From Sphingomonas sp. ERG5 (GTDB lineage: Bacteria > Pseudomonadota > Alphaproteobacteria > Sphingomonadales > Sphingomonadaceae): a stretch of 64,000 nt of DNA. Made by a program: the position numbers and the translations under genes. Positions 26,481 through 35,182 of this stretch are shown here, piece by piece. Where the stretch lies: assembly GCF_000803065.1 (NCBI RefSeq), contig NZ_JSXI01000018.1, forward strand, positions 62,001 through 126,000, given 5' to 3'. The notes beneath the pieces were generated by a model. That model saw only the letters and a program-made list of their open reading frames with translations, searched no databases and was not told where the DNA came from. Every line of letters begins with the position of its first letter. The stretch's first letter is position 1.

Positions 26481-26512
26481 TCTTAGATTCTTAAATCTAT
26501 ATAGAAGAAGGA
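26481..26512. other. AT-rich segment of oriC, candidate DNA unwinding element
   Basis: About 75 percent A/T (24 of 32 bases) in a window that is otherwise strongly GC-rich. It contains the inverted repeat AGATT-CTTA-AATCT (26485-26498), a GANTC site and the TATATAGAAG run. Its position between the DnaA boxes and hemE suits duplex opening. It also overlaps the likely hemE promoter and the AGAAGGAA ribosome-binding site, so the roles may be combined. Confidence 0.55.
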
Positions 26513-26522
26513 ATGCCCGGCG

Positions 26523-27557
26523 TTGACCGATGCCCCGGTTTCCAAACCTCTGCTTGCCACGCTGAAGGGCGCAAAATTACCGGTTCCGCCGGTCTGGCTG
26601 ATGCGTCAGGCAGGGCGGTATCTGCCTGAATATCGCGCGCTTAGAGCGGAAAAGGGCGGATTCCTCGCGCTCGCGACCGATCCTGAATCCGCCGCTGAGG
26701 TGACGTTACAACCGATCCGGCGTTTTGGCTTCGACGGCGCAATCCTGTTTTCCGATATCCTGATGATTCCCTGGGCGCTGGGACAGGATCTGAGCTTCGG
26801 AGTCGGAGAAGGGCCCCGATTGGAGCCGGCACTGGTTGATCATGCTCTGACGGGCCTGAAAACGGCTCCTGAGCGCCTCGAACCGGTCTATGCGACCGTT
26901 GCCCGTGTCGCGGCATCGCTGGCGCCCGAAACGACCTTTCTCGGCTTTGCCGGCAGTCCCTGGACCGTCGCCACTTATATGGTCGCAGGCCATGGTAGCC
27001 GCGACCAAGGCGAAACACGCCGCTTCGCGTATGGCGACGAAGCCGCTTTCGGCATGATCATCGATGCGATCGCCGAAATGACAATCGAGTATCTCTCGCG
27101 CCAGATCAGTGCAGGGGTCGACGCCGTCCAGCTGTTCGACAGCTGGTCGGGCAGCCTGTCGCCGGCGCAATTCGAGCGCTGGGTGATCGCGCCGACCGCA
27201 CAAATCGTTGCGGCGTTGCACGATCGTCACCCGGATACGCCGGTGATCGGCTTTCCCAAGGGTGCCGGCGGGAAACTCCCTGCCTATGCCCGGGAGACCG
27301 GTGTCGATGCGCTTGGGCTTGATGAAACCGTCGATCCATTCTGGGCAGCGGCATCACTGCCGCGGGCTTTGCCGGTGCAGGGCAATCTCGATCCGCTGGT
27401 GCTGATTGCCGGCGGTGCTGCCCAGGATGCGGCGGCGGCGCGCATTCTTGAAGCCTTTGCCGATCGGCCGCATATCTTCAACCTCGGCCATGGCATCCTG
27501 CAGGATACGCCGATCGCTCATGTCGAGCAGCTGCTCGCTTTCGTTCGGAGACCGTGA
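26523..27557 (+). CDS. hemE: Uroporphyrinogen decarboxylase
   Basis: 344 residues. The HemE signatures are PVWLMRQAGRYLPEYR near residue 21, with the conserved Arg pair, and GFAGSPWTVATYMVAG further in. It decarboxylates uroporphyrinogen III to coproporphyrinogen III in haem synthesis, in the cytoplasm. The start is TTG (MTDAPVSKPLL) with AGAAGGAA about 10 nt upstream; nearby ATGs are out of frame. It is the classic gene flanking oriC on the right side. hemJ follows with a 1-nt overlap. Confidence 0.94.
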   Translation: MTDAPVSKPLLATLKGAKLPVPPVWLMRQAGRYLPEYRALRAEKGGFLALATDPESAAEVTLQPIRRFGFDGAILFSDILMIPWALGQDLSFGVGEGPRLEPALVDHALTGLKTAPERLEPVYATVARVAASLAPETTFLGFAGSPWTVATYMVAGHGSRDQGETRRFAYGDEAAFGMIIDAIAEMTIEYLSRQISAGVDAVQLFDSWSGSLSPAQFERWVIAPTAQIVAALHDRHPDTPVIGFPKGAGGKLPAYARETGVDALGLDETVDPFWAAASLPRALPVQGNLDPLVLIAGGAAQDAAAARILEAFADRPHIFNLGHGILQDTPIAHVEQLLAFVRRP

Positions 27558-28024
27558 TGATCGATATGCTCGGCAGCGCCTACCCTTGGGTCAAGGCGGC
27601 GCACATCATCTTCGTGATCTTCTGGATGGCGGGCATGTTCATGCTGCCGCGCTATCTCGTCTATCATCAGGAGGCCCTGGAAAGGATGGGCGCGGACTCG
27701 GCGGAAGTGCAGAGCTGGATCGAGCGTGAGGCCAAGCTGCGCAAGATGATCCTGAGCCCATCGATGATCCTGGTGTGGGTGCTTGGATTGACGCTGGCGG
27801 CCAATCTCGGTTTGTTTTCGGGGACGCCGGGGCTTGGTTGGCTCCATGCCAAGCTCTTCCTGGTGGTTGTGCTCAGCGGTTATCATGGCTGGGCAGTCGG
27901 CTATGCGAAGAAGCTTGCCGCGGGCAAGCCGACTTTCACTGGCAGGCAATTGCGCATGCTCAATGAATTGCCGGCGATTCTGGTCACGCTGATCGTCGTA
28001 CTGGTTATCGTTCGTCCCTTCTGA
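27557..28024 (+). CDS. hemJ: Protoporphyrinogen oxidase HemJ
   Basis: 155 residues from ATG 27557, overlapping the hemE stop by one base; a GTG one codon earlier is an alternative. Four membrane helices are predicted. The haem-ligand region is WVKAAHIIFVIFWMAGMFMLPRYLVYH, and the second set is GWLHAKLFLVVVLSGYHGW. HemJ oxidises protoporphyrinogen IX and is the usual enzyme in Alphaproteobacteria lacking HemG and HemY. Coupling to hemE fits the pathway. Confidence 0.9.
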   Translation: MIDMLGSAYPWVKAAHIIFVIFWMAGMFMLPRYLVYHQEALERMGADSAEVQSWIEREAKLRKMILSPSMILVWVLGLTLAANLGLFSGTPGLGWLHAKLFLVVVLSGYHGWAVGYAKKLAAGKPTFTGRQLRMLNELPAILVTLIVVLVIVRPF

Positions 28025-28029
28025 ACGAC

Positions 28030-28058
28030 TTGACTTGAGCGGGGTGCGCACCTAGTTC
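28030..28058 (+). promoter_or_regulatory. Probable promoter of rho
   Basis: TTGACT (28030-28035), 17 nt spacer, then TAGTTC (28053-28058). The -35 box is good and the -10 is weak but resembles other -10 boxes in this window (TAGAGG, TAGCGC). It would give a leader of about 100 nt before rho, which fits autoregulation by attenuation, although no RNA element was identified. Confidence 0.45.
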
Positions 28059-28168
28059 CGCTGTTAGCCAGTGCGCGTTCCTGCCGTGCTGGTCCTTCCT
28101 CCAGCATCGTCGCATATCCTTTGCAGACTGACGCTCCCCGACCAGCCCCGTGACGCCGGACGCCCCAA

Positions 28169-29425
28169 ATGCATCTCAAAGACCTGAAGAACAAGAAACC
28201 CGCCGAACTGGTCGAAATGGCCGAGGAGCTTGGCATCGAGGGGGCATCGACCCTACGCAAGCAGGATCTGATGTTCGCGATCCTCAAGGTCCAGGCCGAA
28301 AATGGCGAACAGATTATGGGCCTTGGCACGATCGAAGTGCTGCCCGACGGTTTCGGTTTCCTGCGCTCGCCCGAGGCGAATTATCTCGCCGGTCCCGACG
28401 ATATCTATATCTCGCCCAATCAGGTTCGTAAGTTCGGCCTGCGCACCGGGGATACGGTCGAAGGCGAAATCCGCGGCCCCAAGGACGGCGAGCGCTATTT
28501 TGCACTGGTCAAGCTGACCGCGGTCAATTTCGACGATCCCGATGCGGTCCGTCACCGCGTCAATTTCGACAACCTCACCCCGCTTTATCCCGATGAGAAG
28601 CTGACGCTCGATCCGCAGGATCCGACGATCAAGGACAAGTCGGCGCGAGTCATCGACATCGTCAGCCCACAGGGCAAGGGTCAGCGCGCCCTGATCGTCG
28701 CGCCGCCGCGGGTCGGCAAGACCGTCCTGCTCCAGAACATGGCCAAGGCGATCACCGACAATCATCCCGAGGTGTTCCTGATCGTCCTGCTGATCGACGA
28801 ACGGCCGGAAGAAGTGACTGATATGCAACGTTCGGTGAAGGGCGAGGTCATCTCCTCGACCTTCGATGAACCGGCGCAGCGTCACGTACAAGTTGCTGAA
28901 ATGGTTATCGAAAAGGCCAAGCGCCTGGTCGAGCACAAAAAGGATGTCGTGATCCTGCTCGATTCGATCACGCGTCTCGGCCGCGCCTACAACACTGTCG
29001 TCCCGTCATCGGGCAAGGTGCTGACAGGCGGTGTCGACGCAAACGCCCTGCAGCGCCCGAAGCGCTTCTTCGGTGCTGCGCGTAACATCGAGGAGGGTGG
29101 CTCGCTCTCGATCATCGCTACCGCGCTGATCGATACCGGCAGCCGCATGGACGAGGTGATCTTCGAAGAATTCAAGGGCACCGGTAACTCGGAAATCGTG
29201 CTCGACCGCAAGGTTGCCGACAAGCGCATTTTCCCGGCCCTGGATGTCGGCAAGTCCGGCACCCGCAAGGAAGAATTGCTGGTCGATCAGGGCAAGCTGT
29301 CCAAGATGTGGGTGTTGCGCCGTATCCTGATGCAGATGGGCACCATCGACGCGATGGAATTCCTGCTCGACAAGATGAAGAATTCCAAGACCAACGAAGA
29401 TTTCTTCGATTCGATGAATCAGTAG
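28169..29425 (+). CDS. rho: Transcription termination factor Rho
   Basis: 418 residues, full length. The N-terminal Rho_N helix domain begins [22 protein letters not shown]. The cold-shock-like RNA-binding domain has [12 protein letters not shown]. The P-loop is [17 protein letters not shown] and Walker B follows in [18 protein letters not shown]. It is a hexameric RNA helicase that ends transcription. It lies 144 nt after hemJ, in the order seen near the Caulobacter origin. An ABM gene starts 1 nt after the stop. Confidence 0.96.
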   Translation: MHLKDLKNKKPAELVEMAEELGIEGASTLRKQDLMFAILKVQAENGEQIMGLGTIEVLPDGFGFLRSPEANYLAGPDDIYISPNQVRKFGLRTGDTVEGEIRGPKDGERYFALVKLTAVNFDDPDAVRHRVNFDNLTPLYPDEKLTLDPQDPTIKDKSARVIDIVSPQGKGQRALIVAPPRVGKTVLLQNMAKAITDNHPEVFLIVLLIDERPEEVTDMQRSVKGEVISSTFDEPAQRHVQVAEMVIEKAKRLVEHKKDVVILLDSITRLGRAYNTVVPSSGKVLTGGVDANALQRPKRFFGAARNIEEGGSLSIIATALIDTGSRMDEVIFEEFKGTGNSEIVLDRKVADKRIFPALDVGKSGTRKEELLVDQGKLSKMWVLRRILMQMGTIDAMEFLLDKMKNSKTNEDFFDSMNQ

Positions 29426-29426
29426 G

Positions 29427-29750
29427 ATGGTTGTCGAACACGCGTTGCTGCAGGTCAGACCGGGGCAGGACGCGGCGTTCGAAGAAGCAATCCGGGCGGC
29501 GCGCCCGCTGATTGCGGCGTCGCCGGGGTTCATCTCGATCGAGGTGCGCCCGGCGGCGGAGCAGCCTGGTCTATATCTGCTGATTGTGGCCTGGACCGAT
29601 ATCGCCGCGCACCGCGATGGTTTCCGCACATCGGATCGATATGTGCAGTGGCGCGCTTTGCTTCACGGCTTCTATAAGCCGATGCCGACCATCACCTATT
29701 TCGCCCAAGATTTGTTAGCCCAAGATCCATTTGCGGAGTCGATCCCTTGA
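29427..29750 (+). CDS. ABM-domain (antibiotic biosynthesis monooxygenase-like) protein
   Basis: 107 residues. The ABM fold is shown by VVEHALLQVRPGQDAAFEEAIRAARPLIAASPGFISIEV, then YLLIVAWTDIAAHRDGFRTSDRYVQWRALL. It is a small cytoplasmic dimer of unknown activity. It starts 1 nt after the rho stop, and its own stop overlaps the TerC gene start (TTGA), so all three may be cotranscribed. It is not closely similar to the other ABM protein at 13.5 kb. Confidence 0.82.
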   Translation: MVVEHALLQVRPGQDAAFEEAIRAARPLIAASPGFISIEVRPAAEQPGLYLLIVAWTDIAAHRDGFRTSDRYVQWRALLHGFYKPMPTITYFAQDLLAQDPFAESIP

Positions 29751-30481
29751 GCGTCATCGCCCTATTGTCCGCCGCTGCCCCCACGGTCGAACCCATGTCG
29801 CTGAGCTGGTTGTGGAATCACATCGTCAGCGATTTCGCGAACATCGGTACGGCCTCGGCTATGACCGCATTTGCGACTGTCGTCCTGCTCGATGTTGCGC
29901 TTGCCGGGGACAATGCGATCATCGTCGGCGCGCTCGCTGCGGGATTGCCCGCCGAACAGCGCAAGAAGGTGATCGCGATCGGCATTCTCGCCGCATTGCT
30001 GCTGCGCATCGTGTTCGCGGTCGCCGTGCTTTATGGTCTGGAGAGTTTCAAGCATTACGGTCTGGTGCTGGGCGGCGGCCTGTTGCTGCTTTGGGTTGCG
30101 TGGAAAATGTACCGCGAACTTCGCCCGCATGGTGCGGCCGGCGGTTCTCCCGAGGTCGATGGCGACGAACAGAGCGGCATCAGACCGGCGAAGAGCTTTG
30201 TCGCAGCGGCCTGGGCAGTTGCGGTTGCCGATGTATCGATGAGCCTCGACAATGTCTTGGCCGTGGCCGGCGCGGCGCGCGCTCATCCCGGAATCATGGT
30301 GATCGGTCTGATCCTGTCAGTCGCGCTGATGGGCATCGCCGCCAATGTGATTGCCAAATATATCGAGCGCTATCGCTGGATTGCCTGGGTCGGCCTGGTC
30401 ATCATCCTGTATGTCGCGGGCAAGATGATCTTCGAGGGCTGGCACGACATGCAGCCGTTCATCAGTGCGGTCACCGGGTAA
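29747..30481 (+). CDS. TerC/Alx-family (YjbE-type) membrane protein
   Basis: 244 residues with seven or so membrane helices. The metal-site motifs are VVLLDVALAGDNAIIVGALAAGL and AVADVSMSLDNVLAVAGAA, each with the paired acidic residues of the family. Relatives move Mn2+ or other divalent metals and affect metal loading of exported proteins. The start is TTG overlapping the previous stop (TTGA). No yybP-ykoY riboswitch can be placed because there is no intergenic space. A 12-bp hairpin follows. Confidence 0.87.
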   Translation: MSVIALLSAAAPTVEPMSLSWLWNHIVSDFANIGTASAMTAFATVVLLDVALAGDNAIIVGALAAGLPAEQRKKVIAIGILAALLLRIVFAVAVLYGLESFKHYGLVLGGGLLLLWVAWKMYRELRPHGAAGGSPEVDGDEQSGIRPAKSFVAAAWAVAVADVSMSLDNVLAVAGAARAHPGIMVIGLILSVALMGIAANVIAKYIERYRWIAWVGLVIILYVAGKMIFEGWHDMQPFISAVTG

Positions 30482-30487
30482 GACACC

Positions 30488-30516
30488 GAAGAGCCGCGAT
30501 ATTCTCGCGGCTCTTC
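30488..30516. terminator. Bidirectional hairpin between terC and the dienelactone hydrolase gene
   Basis: GAAGAGCCGCGA (30488-30499) and TCGCGGCTCTTC (30505-30516) form a perfect 12-bp stem with loop TATTC, between two convergent genes. There is no T-run on either side, so Rho assistance is possible. It is the most perfect simple stem in the window. Confidence 0.75.
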
Positions 30517-30527
30517 CAGTAACGAAT

Positions 30528-31226
30528 CTAGCCGAGATGTTCGGCGAAGAACGCGGCGCTGCGGCTGTCGGCCAGGTCGGCGGCTGTGGCCGAGCGCCTG
30601 GCGCCCACTTCAGTCGCGAAACCATGATCCTCGCCGGGATAATCGTACAGCGTAACCTTGGGATGATCGTCGAGACCCTGGTGCATCCGCGTCTGGGCCG
30701 CCTTGTCGACGAAGTGATCCTCCTGTGGGATGTGCAACAGTATCGGATGGGCGATCGCATGCTTCTCGCTCAGCAGCCCATCAATGCCCACGCCATAATA
30801 GCCGATGCTGGCATCCACATCGGTACGCGTCGCGGTCATAAAGGCGAGGCGGCCGCCCAGGCAGTATCCCACCGCACCAACCTTGCCGCCATCGACCAGG
30901 GTTCGTGCCCCGCGGATCGTCGCTTCGATATCCGCGACGCTGATCTGTTGATCGAACTGACCCATCAGTTGCAAGGCGCGGTCGAATTCCGGCTTGATGT
31001 CGGGATCGAGTTCGATGCCCGGCTCGAGCCGCCAGAACAAGTCCGGCGCGATAGCGAGGTAGCCGTCTTCGGCCAGCCGGTCGCATTTGCGGCGAATGCC
31101 GGCATTCACGCCAAAGATTTCCTGAATGACCACGATCGCGGCGCGGGCCTTGCCCGCCGGCTCGGCCACATAAGCCGTGAAGTTGCCGTCATGGTCGAGT
31201 GTTTCGATGCTGATCGTCCGGGTCAT
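30528..31226 (-). CDS. Dienelactone hydrolase family protein
   Basis: 232 residues, alpha/beta hydrolase. The nucleophile motif is VGAVGYCLGGRLAF with Cys as nucleophile, the DLH type. IVVIQEIFGVNAGIRRKCDRLAEDGYLAIAPDLF is typical, with a late catalytic His in YPGEDHGF. It would hydrolyse a lactone or ester in the cytoplasm. There is no aromatic-degradation cluster nearby, so the substrate is open. The stop of the downstream-oriented ogt gene neighbours its start. Confidence 0.88.
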   Translation of the reverse strand: MTRTISIETLDHDGNFTAYVAEPAGKARAAIVVIQEIFGVNAGIRRKCDRLAEDGYLAIAPDLFWRLEPGIELDPDIKPEFDRALQLMGQFDQQISVADIEATIRGARTLVDGGKVGAVGYCLGGRLAFMTATRTDVDASIGYYGVGIDGLLSEKHAIAHPILLHIPQEDHFVDKAAQTRMHQGLDDHPKVTLYDYPGEDHGFATEVGARRSATAADLADSRSAAFFAEHLG

Positions 31227-31705
31227 AACAGCGTCTTTCCTGCGTAGCGGCGCTCATGATCGAGCAGCCATTGTTTGGTGCCGGGTCCATCACCCGCCGA
31301 ATAAGCGCCGAGCCCGCCATCGACATTGAGCACGCGATGGCAGGGCACGACGATCGGAAAGGGATTGCGTGCGCAGGCCTGGCCGATCGCGCGGGCACTC
31401 GATCCAATCGACCGCGATAAGCCGCCATAGCTCATCGTGTCACCGAACGGGATCTCGACTATGGCGTGACGCAGTGCATTGCCCCGCAAGGTCGCCGCCG
31501 GGGTGAGGGGAAGAGTGAAACGGGTCAACCTTCCGGAAAACCAGTCGCTGAGTTGGTTCGCTGCGGCGATTACAGCGAGGGCCTTTCCGGCGATCGGATC
31601 CAGCGTGCCCGCTTCGATCGAGATCGAATCGACGCTGGTATCCGAGCCCGAAACGCGCACCATACCGATGGGCGTTGCGATCAGGGCAAAGTCGCGCGCA
31701 TACAT
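31223..31705 (-). CDS. ogt: Methylated-DNA--protein-cysteine methyltransferase
   Basis: 160 residues from ATG 31705 (MYARDFALIATPIG). A TTG 36 nt upstream is possible but has no better ribosome-binding site. The acceptor site is PIVVPCHRVLNVDGGLGAYSAG, with IPFGDTMSYGGLSRSIG and AIGQACARNPF. It removes O6-alkyl groups from guanine by self-alkylation. It overlaps the dienelactone hydrolase gene by 4 nt and diverges from the DUF6489 gene. Confidence 0.88.
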   Translation of the reverse strand: MYARDFALIATPIGMVRVSGSDTSVDSISIEAGTLDPIAGKALAVIAAANQLSDWFSGRLTRFTLPLTPAATLRGNALRHAIVEIPFGDTMSYGGLSRSIGSSARAIGQACARNPFPIVVPCHRVLNVDGGLGAYSAGDGPGTKQWLLDHERRYAGKTLL

Positions 31706-31755
31706 GGGCAGGGTTATGCCGGGCGCGCGATGTGCGCTCAAGCGGAGATGACGCG

Positions 31756-31989
31756 ATGAAGATCAATGTTGAGGTGGAATGCACCCCCGAGGAGGCGCGC
31801 CGCGTCATGGGCTTGCCGGATTTCACGCCGGTCCACGAAAAATACATCGCGATGCTCAAGGATTCGATGGACGGGGTGGTCGCACCCGACATGCTCGAAA
31901 ATGTGATGAAGAGCTGGGCGCCGATGGGCGATGTCGGCATGAACTTCTGGCGCAAGATGTTCGACGCCTCGAACAAGTCCAGCGACTGA
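31756..31989 (+). CDS. DUF6489 family small protein
   Basis: 77 residues from ATG 31756, with GCGGAG upstream. The acidic, soluble sequence MKINVEVECTPEEARRVMGLPD continues with PVHEKYIAMLKD and ENVMKSWAPMGDVGMNFWRKMF, a pattern typical of DUF6489 in Sphingomonadales. The function is unknown. It precedes mnmE by 4 nt, so it is probably in the same transcript as mnmE. Its reading is antisense to the frames starting near 32181, which are shadows. Confidence 0.75.
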   Translation: MKINVEVECTPEEARRVMGLPDFTPVHEKYIAMLKDSMDGVVAPDMLENVMKSWAPMGDVGMNFWRKMFDASNKSSD

Positions 31990-31993
31990 GCTT

Positions 31994-33274
31994 ATGGAGA
32001 CGATCTTCGCGGTATCGAGCGGCGCGCCCCCCGCCGCGATCGCGGTGCTGCGGATCAGCGGACCAGGAGCGTTCGCGGCAATGCAGGCACTTGCCGGAGT
32101 TTTGCCACCGCCGCGGGTCGCCACGCTGCGCAAACTGCGCGGTGCCGATGGCGACCTGCTCGACCACGCGCTGTTGCTCACCTTTCCCGGACCCGCGAGC
32201 GCAACCGGAGAGGATGTGGCTGAGCTTCACCTCCATGGTGGACGCGCGGTCGTCGCCGCAGTCGAACGCGCGCTCGACGACAGGGCTGGGTTGCGCCGGG
32301 CCGAGCCCGGAGAGTTCACGCGCCGGGCACTGATGGCGGGACGGATAGATCTGACCGAAGCGGAAGGGTTGGGCGACCTCCTCACTGCCGAGACGGAGAC
32401 CCAGCGCCGCGCAGCGATGACGGCAGCTGAAGGGGGCGTACGCCGCCGGATCGAAACATGGTCGGCGCGCCTGCTTGGACTGGCAGCGCGGGTCGAGGCG
32501 CAGCTCGACTTTGCCGATGAAGATGATGTCGAGCCGGAAGAAGCTGCGCATATCGCGGGTGCGGCGCGGGCGTTGGCTGAGGATATTGCTGTCATTGTCG
32601 CCGCCCCACCGGTCGAGCGGTTGCGTGACGGTATTCGCGTCGTGCTGGCGGGGCCGCCCAATAGTGGCAAGTCGACGCTGATCAATGCGCTGGTCGATCG
32701 CGACGTGGCGATCGTGTCGCCGATCGCGGGCACAACCCGTGATCGGATCGAAGTGCCAGTCAGCCATGAAGGTGTCGCTTATCTGCTGACTGACACCGCC
32801 GGACTGGCCGGTGCGACATCGGATCCGATCGAAGCAATTGGCATCGAGCGTGCGGAGGCGGCGATGGCGACGGCGGATATCGTTCTATGGTTGGGCGATG
32901 AATTGCCGACCGTCGCGAACGGTCTCTGGATCCATGCACGCGCGGATCGGCTGGGTCGCGAGACTTTGCCCGAAGGGCGAATGATCGCCGTGTCGGCGGC
33001 AACGGGGGCGGGAATCCCTGAGCTATGGCAGTTGATCGAAGCGCGGGCTCTGTCATTGCTACCGCGATTGGACGATGTGGTGCTGAATAGACGCCAACGC
33101 TCACTCGCGGGGGAATGTGGAGCGCTGTTGAAGGAGGCGTCGCAGGCATCGGATCTGCTGATCGTTGCCGAGCATTTCAGGTTGGGCCTGGCCGCACTCG
33201 ACCGGATAACCGGACATAGCGACACTGAAGCCATGCTCGACAATCTGTTCCGCAAGTTCTGCATCGGCAAATGA
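31994..33274 (+). CDS. mnmE: tRNA uridine-5-carboxymethylaminomethyl GTPase MnmE
   Basis: 426 residues. N-terminal tetrahydrofolate-binding domain (ETIFAVSSGAPPAAIAVLRISGP). A helical domain follows, with an inserted GTPase: P-loop VVLAGPPNSGKSTLINAL and switch II region DTAGLAGATSDP. The C-terminal Cys motif FRKFCIGK is intact. With MnmG it modifies U34 of several tRNAs. Near the origin, in the order mnmE-mnmG-rsmG-parA-parB, as in Caulobacter and many bacteria. Confidence 0.95.
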   Translation: METIFAVSSGAPPAAIAVLRISGPGAFAAMQALAGVLPPPRVATLRKLRGADGDLLDHALLLTFPGPASATGEDVAELHLHGGRAVVAAVERALDDRAGLRRAEPGEFTRRALMAGRIDLTEAEGLGDLLTAETETQRRAAMTAAEGGVRRRIETWSARLLGLAARVEAQLDFADEDDVEPEEAAHIAGAARALAEDIAVIVAAPPVERLRDGIRVVLAGPPNSGKSTLINALVDRDVAIVSPIAGTTRDRIEVPVSHEGVAYLLTDTAGLAGATSDPIEAIGIERAEAAMATADIVLWLGDELPTVANGLWIHARADRLGRETLPEGRMIAVSAATGAGIPELWQLIEARALSLLPRLDDVVLNRRQRSLAGECGALLKEASQASDLLIVAEHFRLGLAALDRITGHSDTEAMLDNLFRKFCIGK

Positions 33275-33290
33275 CGTTCCACGTGGAACA
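33275..33290. other. parS centromere-like site 1 (between mnmE and mnmG)
   Basis: GTTCCACGTGGAAC (33276-33289) is a perfect 14-bp palindrome, extended to CGTTCCACGTGGAACA, close to the bacterial parS consensus TGTTTCACGTGAAACA and to variants seen in Alphaproteobacteria. It lies one base after the mnmE stop codon. ParB encoded 3.3 kb downstream should bind it. It is about 6.9 kb from oriC. Confidence 0.88.
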
Positions 33291-33305
33291 GTTGGGGAAA
33301 CAGTT

Positions 33306-33334
33306 TTGACAGCGCGCGCGCGGCGACCTAGCGC
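33306..33334 (+). promoter_or_regulatory. Probable promoter of mnmG (leaderless)
   Basis: A perfect -35 TTGACA (33306-33311), 17-nt spacer, and -10 TAGCGC (33329-33334). The predicted transcription start, 7 nt on, is the A of the mnmG ATG at 33341. There is no Shine-Dalgarno sequence before that ATG, which agrees with a leaderless message. The promoter lies 16 nt past the parS site. Confidence 0.6.
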
Positions 33335-33340
33335 ACAGTC

Positions 33341-35182
33341 ATGATCGAGTTCGACGTCATCGTTATCGGCGGAGGCCATGCTGGCACGGAAGCGGCCGCC
33401 GCAGCAGCGCGCTGTGGCGCGCGTACCGCGCTGGTCAGTTTCGATCCGAGCAAGATCGGGGCGATGTCATGCAATCCGGCAATCGGGGGTCTCGGCAAAG
33501 GTCATCTCGTGCGTGAGGTCGATGCCTTTGGTGGACTGATCGCGCGCGCGACGGATGCCGCTGGTATCCATTATCGCATGCTCAATCGCAGCAAGGGCAG
33601 CGCAGTACAGGGGCCGCGGGTACAGGCGGATCGGCGTCTTTATGCAAGCGCGATTCAGCAGATGCTGGACGAGCAGGATGGTTTAACCATCGTTGAAGGC
33701 GAGGCGGCTGCGCTGTCATTTGATCCATCAAGCGCGGTGAATGGCATTGTCCTGGCCGATGGCCGGACCCTGGTGGCGCGGTCAGTGATTCTCGCGACCG
33801 GTACCTTTCTCGGCGGGCGGATGTTCCGCGGCGAGGAGCGTCTTGCCGGCGGCCGGGTAGGCGAGGCCGCTGCGACCCGGCTCGCGGTGCAGCTACGCGA
33901 CGCAAAACTGCCTATGGCGCGACTGAAGACCGGGACGCCGCCGCGACTTGATGGCCGCACCATCGATTGGTCGGCCCTGGCGGAGCAGCCCAGCGATACC
34001 GAGCTATGGACCATGTCGCCATTGTCGCAGGGTCGACCCTTGCCGCAGCTTTTCTGCGCGATTACCCGGACGACTGCCCGGACGCATGACATCATCCGCG
34101 CCTCGCTCGACCGATCGCCCTTGTTTGGCGGTGCGATCGGCGGGGCGGGGCCGCGATATTGCCCGTCGATCGAAGACAAGATTCATCGCTTTGGTGACCG
34201 GGATGGGCATCAGATCTTTCTTGAACCCGAAGGCCTGGATGATCTGGCGATCTATCCAAACGGAATCTCCACATCACTGCCGACCGACGTTCAGGAGGCA
34301 ATGATCGCGTCGATCCCTGGGTTGGAGAAAGCGGCGATCATGGTGCCGGGCTATGCGGTCGAATATGACCATATCGATCCGCGCGCGCTTGCGCCGACGC
34401 TGGAGGTGAGAGCCATTCCGGGCTTATTCTGTGCCGGCCAGATCAACGGCACGACGGGCTATGAAGAGGCGGCAGGGCAGGGGTTGATCGCCGGACTGAA
34501 TGCCGCTGCGCGCGCGCTGGGCACGGCGTCGATCATTCTCGACCGGTCGAGCAGCTATCTGGGCGTGATGATCGATGACTTGGTGTTACAGGGGATCACC
34601 GAACCTTATCGCATGCTGACGGCACGGGCGGAATATCGTCTGCGCTTGCGTGCCGATAATGCCGAGACCCGGCTTGGTGGCATTGCCGAGGCTGTAGGCG
34701 CATTGGGGCACGAACGCCGTGGCCGGCTGGCCATGCGCCGTGAAGCTTTGGCCCAGATTGCCACCGCGCTCGATCGACGCGTTTCGGCAGCGGATATTGT
34801 TCAGCGTGGCGGTATGAGTGTCGAAGGGCCTTCGCGCCCGGGGGCCGACTGGCTGCGATTGGCGGGGATCGACATTGTCCATGTTGCGCCTGATCTGATC
34901 GGCCAGCACGATCCTGTATTGATCGCCGAGGCGGTCGAGGATGCGCGCTATGCGCCCTATATCGCCCGACAAGCAGATGATGTCGCACGGCTGCGCGGCA
35001 ATGATGCGGTGGCTCTTCCTGCTGATCTGGATTTTGCTGCGATACCGGGCTTGTCGCATGAAATGGTTGAGCGCCTGATAGCGGCGGCACCGACATCCCT
35101 CGGCGCTGCGGGAAGGATCAGGGGCATCACGCCAGCCGCTCTGACTGCCATTCTTCTTCATGTACGCCGCCGCGCAGCATGA
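33341..35182 (+). CDS. mnmG: tRNA uridine-5-carboxymethylaminomethyl modification enzyme MnmG
   Basis: 613 residues. FAD-binding [26 protein letters not shown] at the N-terminus, then [32 protein letters not shown], and [29 protein letters not shown]. Together with MnmE it installs cmnm5 on wobble uridine. Stop overlaps rsmG start by 4 nt (ATGA). The upstream promoter is predicted to give a leaderless transcript; mnmE may also read through. Confidence 0.96.
   Translation: MIEFDVIVIGGGHAGTEAAAAAARCGARTALVSFDPSKIGAMSCNPAIGGLGKGHLVREVDAFGGLIARATDAAGIHYRMLNRSKGSAVQGPRVQADRRLYASAIQQMLDEQDGLTIVEGEAAALSFDPSSAVNGIVLADGRTLVARSVILATGTFLGGRMFRGEERLAGGRVGEAAATRLAVQLRDAKLPMARLKTGTPPRLDGRTIDWSALAEQPSDTELWTMSPLSQGRPLPQLFCAITRTTARTHDIIRASLDRSPLFGGAIGGAGPRYCPSIEDKIHRFGDRDGHQIFLEPEGLDDLAIYPNGISTSLPTDVQEAMIASIPGLEKAAIMVPGYAVEYDHIDPRALAPTLEVRAIPGLFCAGQINGTTGYEEAAGQGLIAGLNAAARALGTASIILDRSSSYLGVMIDDLVLQGITEPYRMLTARAEYRLRLRADNAETRLGGIAEAVGALGHERRGRLAMRREALAQIATALDRRVSAADIVQRGGMSVEGPSRPGADWLRLAGIDIVHVAPDLIGQHDPVLIAEAVEDARYAPYIARQADDVARLRGNDAVALPADLDFAAIPGLSHEMVERLIAAAPTSLGAAGRIRGITPAALTAILLHVRRRAA

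Larger units (their letters stand above)
26220..26522. other. Probable chromosomal replication origin (oriC)
   Basis: This is the 303-nt gap between ppsR and hemE, the conserved alphaproteobacterial origin position. It holds four DnaA-box matches: two of TTGTCCACA type, one perfect TTATCCACA and one with a single mismatch. It also has six GANTC sites within 245 nt and a markedly AT-rich segment (26481-26512) in an otherwise GC-rich window. Genes diverge from it on both sides, and parABS lies within 11 kb. No open frame of note is inside. Experimental proof is absent. Confidence 0.88.

Noticed and set aside
29700..29750. yybP-ykoY manganese riboswitch before the TerC gene
   Set aside because: The gene starts inside the previous stop codon, so there is no leader to hold it.
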